Source: Albidovulum denitrificans (GTDB lineage Bacteria; Pseudomonadota; Alphaproteobacteria; Rhodobacterales; Rhodobacteraceae). Taken from it: a stretch of DNA of 64,000 bases. Below are positions 60,085 to 64,000 of the stretch, one piece after another. The notes under the pieces are model-generated. The model was not told the origin of the DNA, searched no databases, and worked only from the letters and a program-made list of their open reading frames with translations. The position numbers and the translations under genes were made by a program. The first letter of the stretch is position 1, and each line of letters opens with the position of its first letter. The DNA lies in NCBI RefSeq assembly GCF_002973535.1, contig NZ_PVEP01000005.1, positions 124,001 to 188,000 of the forward strand. Reading direction: 5' to 3'.

Positions 60085-60627
60085 CTACGGGCGCGCGTCG
60101 GGCTTGAAGCGGATTTCCGGGTCTGCGACGCGCAGGCCGATCTCGCTCAGCCCGAAGTAGCTTGTCCGGGCGGTCGCGGTGAGGAGGTCGCCGGGGAAGA
60201 CGGTATGCTCCACGAGTGGTTGGTCCGGCGGGGCGGCCGCCTGTCGGTAGGGGCGATAGGCGAGGCCGGGCAGGATGAAGGCCAGCGTGTAGAGCAGCGC
60301 AAAGCCGAGGCAGAGCGCAAGGCCGGTGCGCGACCCTATGAGCATGACCGCCGGGAACAGGATCAGGAACAGGACCAGCGTTGCAAGAAAGGCGATCAGC
60401 CCGCGTGTGCCGGACCGGGAGGTTTGCCGCAGGATTGCGCGGCGCAAGGTCGGCACGGCAAAGACGCTGGCGCAGACGAGATAAACGGGCGCCGCGATCG
60501 CGGCGAAGGTTGTGAACCCGGTGGGGTCTGACAGCCCGGCGACGGCCTTGAAGGCGAACCTGAGCCCGAGCAGGGCGAGGGATAGCGCGCTGAGGATCGT
60601 GGCAAGCCGGATGATCGTTGAAGACAT
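60085..60627 (-). CDS. Hypothetical membrane protein with four helices
   Basis: A 180-residue protein with hydrophobic segments at about 8-28, 38-58, 78-100 and 103-125 and a soluble C-terminus. Not assigned to a family by inspection. It lies upstream of the DppB-like gene with a 112-base gap and may be independent. Codon use looks normal. Confidence 0.6.
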   Translation of the reverse strand: MSSTIIRLATILSALSLALLGLRFAFKAVAGLSDPTGFTTFAAIAAPVYLVCASVFAVPTLRRAILRQTSRSGTRGLIAFLATLVLFLILFPAVMLIGSRTGLALCLGFALLYTLAFILPGLAYRPYRQAAAPPDQPLVEHTVFPGDLLTATARTSYFGLSEIGLRVADPEIRFKPDARP

Positions 60628-60762
60628 GCCTTGCGCCGGTGAAGTTTCTGACCGGGATGGGTTTCGCCGCCGGTCTGTCCGGGCCTTGATGGCGGTCGGG
60701 GACGCGGGGTGTCAAGCTTGGGGTATCGCCCCAGCCCGGAACAAGGCGCGGTACGCGCCGCC

Positions 60763-60897
60763 GGGCCAGCGCCCGACCGCCCCGGAGGGCGGGCGCTTTT
60801 GCGAGGTTGCATGGCCAGACCGGCGTCGGAGGTGGTCGGCACCATAAAGTGCTGTCCTCGACCGTTGCGGCGCCCGCCCGCGGTCGGGCGCTGGCCC
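60763..60897. repeat. Long inverted repeat
   Basis: An 18-base arm (60763-60780) is the exact reverse complement of 60880-60897. Just inside, 60787-60796 is the reverse complement of 60870-60879, so the left arm differs only by a 6-base insertion (60781-60786). The 73 bases between carry no gene. The left arm alone also makes a hairpin (60769-60775 with 60790-60796) followed by TTTT, so it may end transcription. Confidence 0.7.
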
Positions 60898-60910
60898 TTT
60901 ATTGTGCGGT

Positions 60911-60948
60911 TGGTGGGGATGGTGGGGATGGTGGGCTGAAGGCCCACC
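60911..60948. repeat. 9-base tandem repeat ending in a hairpin
   Basis: TGGTGGGGA occurs twice (60911-60928) followed by a near copy TGGTGGGCT. The last unit begins a hairpin, GGTGGGC (60930-60936) with GCCCACC (60942-60948), loop TGAAG. The GGTGGGCTGAAGGCCCACCCTACG pattern resembles common bacterial intergenic palindromes. Confidence 0.6.
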
Positions 60949-61051
60949 CTACGGTGATCCCCGAAGCGCGGTCGTTCCTCCGCCGACACCGTCCTGTCGC
61001 TTTCCGGCTAGTCTCCCCCGCCGCCGCCCGCTACAACGCGCTTGAGCCCGC

Positions 61052-61141
61052 GGCGATGGCGTCGCCGCAGGGGCCTTTCGCGCCCCGAGGCTTGCGGAGA
61101 GGTCCGCCTGAAGTCCTGTACGCCGGGACCTTTCGGGGTCC
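61052..61141 (+). promoter_or_regulatory. Hairpin-rich leader before creatinase
   Basis: Four short stem-loops follow each other within 90 bases: 61052-61056 with 61062-61066, 61070-61074 with 61082-61086, 61094-61098 with 61103-61107, and 61126-61130 with 61137-61141. The last ends 22 bases before the creatinase ATG. This could be a structured mRNA leader, but such stems are easy to form in GC-rich DNA. Confidence 0.35.
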
Positions 61142-61163
61142 GGGCTGTCTCCAGACCCCCGCC

Positions 61164-62378
61164 ATGAGGTCTGATATGGAACGTCCACAGCAGTACAAAT
61201 TTCATCAGGGCGACCGCGTCCTGCCGTTCGAGCGCGCCGAATACGATCTGCGGATCGGCGGGCTGCGCGTGATGATGGATGCGATGGATGTGGAGGCAGT
61301 GGTCTTCACCTCGATGCACAACATCGCCTATTACTCGGGCTTTCTCTATTGCTCCTTCGGGCGGCCCTATGCGCTTGTCGTGACGGCGAGCGAGGATGTG
61401 ACGATCAGCGCGGGGATCGACGCGGGCCAGCCGTGGCGGCGCTGCCATGGCGACAACATCACCTATACCGACTGGACCCGCGACAATTACTGGCGCGCGA
61501 TCCTGTCGGTGACGGGGCCGGGCCGGGCGATTGGCTATGAGGCGGACCATCTGACGTTGATGCAGGCGGAGAAGCTGAAGGCGTTCCTTGCGCCGTCGAA
61601 GCTGGTTGATATCGCCCCGGCGACGATGCGGCAGAGGATGATGAAGTCACCGGCGGAGATCGCGCTGATCACGCACGGCGCCAATGTCGCCGACGTGGGC
61701 GGCCATGCGATCCGCGAGGCGGTGAAGGAAGGCGCGCGGGAGATCGACGTGGCGATGGCGGGCCGTGACGCGATGGAGCTTGAGATCGCGAAGCGCTTCC
61801 CCGAGGCGGAGTATCGCGATACCTGGGTCTGGTTCCAGTCCGGGATCAACACCGACGGGGCGCATAACCCGGTGACGGCGCGGGCGTGCCAGGTGGGCGA
61901 TATCCTCAGCCTGAACACCTTCCCGATGATCTCGGGCTATTACACCGCGCTGGAACGGACGATGTTCCTGCGCGAGGTGGACGCCGCCAGCCTGAAGATC
62001 TGGGAGGCGAATGTGGCGGCGCATGAGCTGGGGATGAGCCTTCTGAAGCCCGGTGCGCGCTGTTCGGACGTCACCGCGCAGATCAACGCCTTCTTCGAGG
62101 ACCGCGACCTTCTGCAATACCGGACTTTCGGCTATGGCCATTCCTTCGGGGTGCTTTCGCATTACTACGGCCGCGAGGCGGGGCTGGAGCTGCGCGAGGA
62201 TATCGACACGGTGCTGGAACCCGGCATGGTGATCTCCATGGAGCCGATGCTGACGATCCCTGAAGGGCAGCCGGGCGCGGGCGGCTACCGGGAACATGAC
62301 ATACTTGTGATCACCGAAGAGGGCGCCGAGGACATCACCGGCTATCCTTATGGGCCGGAATTCAATGTGGTTGGCTGA
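61164..62378 (+). CDS. Creatinase (creatine amidinohydrolase)
   Basis: A 404-residue enzyme that hydrolyses creatine to sarcosine and urea. Similarity to known creatinases is strong along the whole chain, including Y-Y-S-G-x-L-Y-C near 56-63, D-N-I-T-Y-T-D-W near 97-104 and I-N-T-D-G-A-H-N-P near 228-236. The catalytic H234 and E264, E360 match the Pseudomonas enzyme with an offset of two. The metal Asp of other M24 proteins is replaced (L-S-L-N-T), as expected for this metal-free enzyme. No creatininase, sarcosine oxidase or urease is in the window. ATG at 61176 is an alternative start. Confidence 0.93.
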   Translation: MRSDMERPQQYKFHQGDRVLPFERAEYDLRIGGLRVMMDAMDVEAVVFTSMHNIAYYSGFLYCSFGRPYALVVTASEDVTISAGIDAGQPWRRCHGDNITYTDWTRDNYWRAILSVTGPGRAIGYEADHLTLMQAEKLKAFLAPSKLVDIAPATMRQRMMKSPAEIALITHGANVADVGGHAIREAVKEGAREIDVAMAGRDAMELEIAKRFPEAEYRDTWVWFQSGINTDGAHNPVTARACQVGDILSLNTFPMISGYYTALERTMFLREVDAASLKIWEANVAAHELGMSLLKPGARCSDVTAQINAFFEDRDLLQYRTFGYGHSFGVLSHYYGREAGLELREDIDTVLEPGMVISMEPMLTIPEGQPGAGGYREHDILVITEEGAEDITGYPYGPEFNVVG

Positions 62379-62472
62379 TTTGCAACGCTTGCCGGGGCCG
62401 GGCTGCGGGGCGGTTGCAACCGCCCCCAGTGATGATAGGGATGAAGACAGGCAACCGCGCGTGGATTCCCCG

Positions 62473-63264
62473 ATGATTGATCTTACCCAGAACCGCCGAG
62501 CCTTCCTTGGCCTGGCTGGAACCGCCCTTCTGACGGCCTGCGCCCCGCGCACGCCGAGCGACGTGTTCTCCCAGACCTCGCCCGAGGGGACGACCGAGAG
62601 TTTCACCCCGGTCGAGGGCTATGGCACGATCGTGGATAACGGCTACACGCTGCCTGCGGTGCCGCCGCAATACCTGCAATGGCCGAACCGGCGGCAGGTC
62701 GTCTATTACGAAGGCAGCGCCGTGCCGGGGGATATCGAGATCGACCCCTATGCCAAGTTCCTGTACTACGTCATGGATAACGGCACCGCCTGGCGTTACC
62801 CGATCGCGGTCGGGCGCGCGGGTCTCAGCCTGAAATCGACGACGGTGATCCGGCGCAAGAAGGAATGGCCGGGCTGGCAGCCGACGCGCAACATGCTGCG
62901 CACCCAGCCCGATGTCTACGGCCCTTTCGCGGGCGGGGTTCCGGGCGGTCTGGCCAGTCCCCTGGGCGCGCGGGCGCTTTATCTCTACCGGGGTGGCAAG
63001 GACAGTTATTACCGTATCCACGGCACCAATGACCTTGGCTCCATCGGCAATTCGGGGTCGGCCGGGTGCATCCGGCTTTTCAACCACGACATCATCGACC
63101 TTTATGACCGCGTCTCGGTCCCGACGACGGTGAAGATCCGCAGCCAGGAAGAATCGCTGCGCATCGTCGGGCCGGAGTTCAGCCCGCGCGGCGTGGAACT
63201 GCCGCCCAAGATCGTGTCGCCGGAATCGATCTACGGCGCGACGGATATCGCGCTGGATCAGTGA
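62473..63264 (+). CDS. L,D-transpeptidase lipoprotein (YkuD domain)
   Basis: A 263-residue protein with a twin-arginine-like start (N-R-R-A-F-L-G-L) and lipobox L-T-A-C with C23. The YkuD catalytic set is intact: H183 in I-H-G-T-N and C199 in G-S-A-G-C-I-R. It forms 3-3 peptidoglycan cross-links or attaches proteins to the wall in the periplasm. Start at 62473 by lipoprotein signal; upstream in-frame codons extend into untranslated DNA. Confidence 0.92.
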   Translation: MIDLTQNRRAFLGLAGTALLTACAPRTPSDVFSQTSPEGTTESFTPVEGYGTIVDNGYTLPAVPPQYLQWPNRRQVVYYEGSAVPGDIEIDPYAKFLYYVMDNGTAWRYPIAVGRAGLSLKSTTVIRRKKEWPGWQPTRNMLRTQPDVYGPFAGGVPGGLASPLGARALYLYRGGKDSYYRIHGTNDLGSIGNSGSAGCIRLFNHDIIDLYDRVSVPTTVKIRSQEESLRIVGPEFSPRGVELPPKIVSPESIYGATDIALDQ

Positions 63265-63273
63265 ACCGCTGCT

Positions 63274-63615
63274 TCATAGCCGGATGACGTAGTCCTTCCG
63301 GGTGGTCTCGATCACCTCCCATGTCCCGGAAAATCCGGGGCGCAGGATGAAGCTGTCACCGGCCTTCAGCGGATATTCCGTGCCGTCGGCGGCGGTGATG
63401 AGCGAGCGCCCGGCAAGGATGCGGCAATATTCCCATTCCTCGTAGCTGACCCGCCACTTGCCGGGGGTGGATTGCCAGATGCCGCAGTAAAGCCCGTCCC
63501 GCTCCTCGACATTCCACGTCGTGTGGACCGGGTCGCCGGAGATCACCTTTTCGGGCGCGGGGCGTTCGACCTCCGGTTCGGCGGCGGAGGGGGTGAGGTA
63601 GAGGAAGTCGGGCAT
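63274..63615 (-). CDS. Cupin_3 family protein (DUF861)
   Basis: A 113-residue single-domain cupin of the DUF861 type seen beside amine and ureide catabolic genes: T-x-W-x-x-E-E-R-D-G-L-Y-C-G-I-W, then Y-E-E-W-E-Y-C-x-I-L-x-G and F-x-L-x-P-G-F-S-G-T-W. Function unknown. It follows the family-5 binding-protein gene in the same direction and ends nine bases from the convergent transpeptidase. Confidence 0.85.
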   Translation of the reverse strand: MPDFLYLTPSAAEPEVERPAPEKVISGDPVHTTWNVEERDGLYCGIWQSTPGKWRVSYEEWEYCRILAGRSLITAADGTEYPLKAGDSFILRPGFSGTWEVIETTRKDYVIRL

Positions 63616-63638
63616 GGTTGGTCCTGTAAATAGGGGGA

Positions 63639-63666
63639 AACGGCCGCGAACCCACTCGCGGCCGTT
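63639..63666 (-). terminator. Hairpin terminator after the binding-protein gene
   Basis: AACGGCCGCGA (63639-63649) and TCGCGGCCGTT (63656-63666) form a perfect 11-base stem with a 6-base loop, 36 bases past the binding-protein stop on the minus strand, followed by a pyrimidine-rich run. Partial read-through to the cupin is possible. Confidence 0.65.
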
Positions 63667-63702
63667 GGTCGTGTCGGTCAGTTGGTTGTGCCGGTCAGCG
63701 CC

Positions 63703-64000
63703 TCAGTCAACCCAATGCACCGCCGTCAGGTCGTTGGCCTGGGTGGGCGAGTTTTCCCACAGCCCTTCGATCTTCGCGTTCGCCACACCGGTCTTGGCAA
63801 GCTGGAAGAGGTAGGCGTTGACGTAGTCCTTGGCGATCATCTCCTGCGCCTGTTTCAGAAGGTCGGAGCGCGCCGCCGGGTCGGTGGTTTTCGTCAGCGT
63901 CTCCATCAGCGCCACGAAATCCGGCTTGCCATAGCCGAAATAGTAATCGGGGCGGGCGTAGATGTTGATGTCCATCGGCTCGGTATGGCTGACGATGGTC
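63703..64000 (-). CDS. Family-5 extracellular solute-binding protein (C-terminal part)
   Basis: Only the last 98 residues are inside the window; the gene begins to the right. The Y-A-R-P-D-Y-Y-F-G-Y-G-K-P-D segment, the helix D-P-A-A-R-S-D-L-L-K-Q-A-Q-E-M-I-A-K-D and the Y-L-F-Q-L strand are typical of the C-terminus of peptide/opine/nickel-type SBP_bac_5 proteins. It is likely the binding protein of a Dpp-like importer, possibly the one at 56630-59972. Confidence 0.85.
   Translation of the reverse strand, partial: TIVSHTEPMDINIYARPDYYFGYGKPDFVALMETLTKTTDPAARSDLLKQAQEMIAKDYVNAYLFQLAKTGVANAKIEGLWENSPTQANDLTAVHWVD

Larger units (their letters stand above)
60628..61163. other. 536-base gene-free region upstream of creatinase
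   Basis: No convincing gene is seen here. It holds a long inverted repeat (60763-60897), a 9-base tandem repeat ending in a hairpin (60911-60948) and a chain of short stem-loops just before the creatinase start (61052-61141). The frames open across it show no recognisable protein features. It is the longest non-coding stretch in the window. Confidence 0.6.

Noticed and set aside
60911-60948. CRISPR-like short tandem repeats
   Set aside because: Units are adjacent 9-mers without spacers, and no cas gene is present in the window.
61021-61163. Guanidine-type (ykkC) or other known riboswitch before creatinase
   Set aside because: The pathway made this attractive, but the conserved CUAGGGUUCC-like and ACGR elements are not found; only generic stems are visible.

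Overview
The window is GC-rich, densely packed and coding-biased, with many ATGA start/stop overlaps. It looks like chromosome from an alphaproteobacterium of the Rhodobacteraceae type (Paracoccus/Rhodobacter/Rhodovulum relatives). Pointers are two TRAP transporter sets, an imuA-imuB-dnaE2 mutagenesis cassette, an HWE-type histidine kinase, a GlxA-type AraC regulator, an FNR-type box and a hairpin repeat that I remember from this family. The assignment is by gene content only. I see no phage, insertion sequence, integrase or CRISPR array; the one RNA gene is tRNA-Arg(ACG).

Layout. 1-4456: housekeeping end, with a truncated GGDEF/EAL gene, the rpmH-rnpA-yidD-ttcA operon with a clear sigma-70 promoter, an orphan histidine kinase and the tRNA. 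4520-12069: a GntR regulator diverging from a TRAP transporter operon that continues into a TIM-barrel isomerase, a dihydroxyacetone-kinase-family kinase and a PdxA-like dehydrogenase; this looks like a small polyol or sugar-acid catabolic pathway. 12107-24601: a long set of genes on the minus strand (solute-binding protein, PotBCA-like transporter, asparaginase-like amidase, hydantoinase, imidase-like deacetylase-fold enzyme, CxxC protein, G3E GTPase, GlxA regulator). It diverges from a regulator with two winged-helix domains and a second copy of the solute-binding protein that has no signal peptide. This last pair is the most unusual feature of the window. 24613-26268: an arsR-arsP-thioredoxin operon with an ArsR palindrome and an FNR-type box.

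27422-31227: a four-enzyme catabolic cassette (DpaL-like lyase, M24 hydrolase, EutA-like racemase-fold protein, FAH hydrolase). 31304-34055: a periplasmic copper set (two small Cys/His proteins, cytochrome c, multicopper oxidase). 34117-39948: a GMC oxidoreductase diverging from a second TRAP system and LysR regulator. 40098-45443: imuA-imuB-dnaE2. 45561-45655: a nested palindromic element touching the end of a von Willebrand gene that is paired with an ECF sigma factor. 48225-55706: an HWE kinase, a peptidoglycan-binding-like protein, gabD, an esterase and an overlapping four-gene set (SDR, cupin, P1 peptidase, methyltransferase). 55823-64000: a DUF72 protein, a Dpp-like ABC transporter with fused ATPases, a creatinase preceded by hairpin-rich DNA, an L,D-transpeptidase lipoprotein, a cupin and the end of a family-5 solute-binding protein.

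Overall the region is a scavenging island: several importers, each tied to a short degradation pathway for small nitrogenous or acidic compounds. Functions are inferred from motifs and gene context; substrates are mostly not decidable from sequence alone.
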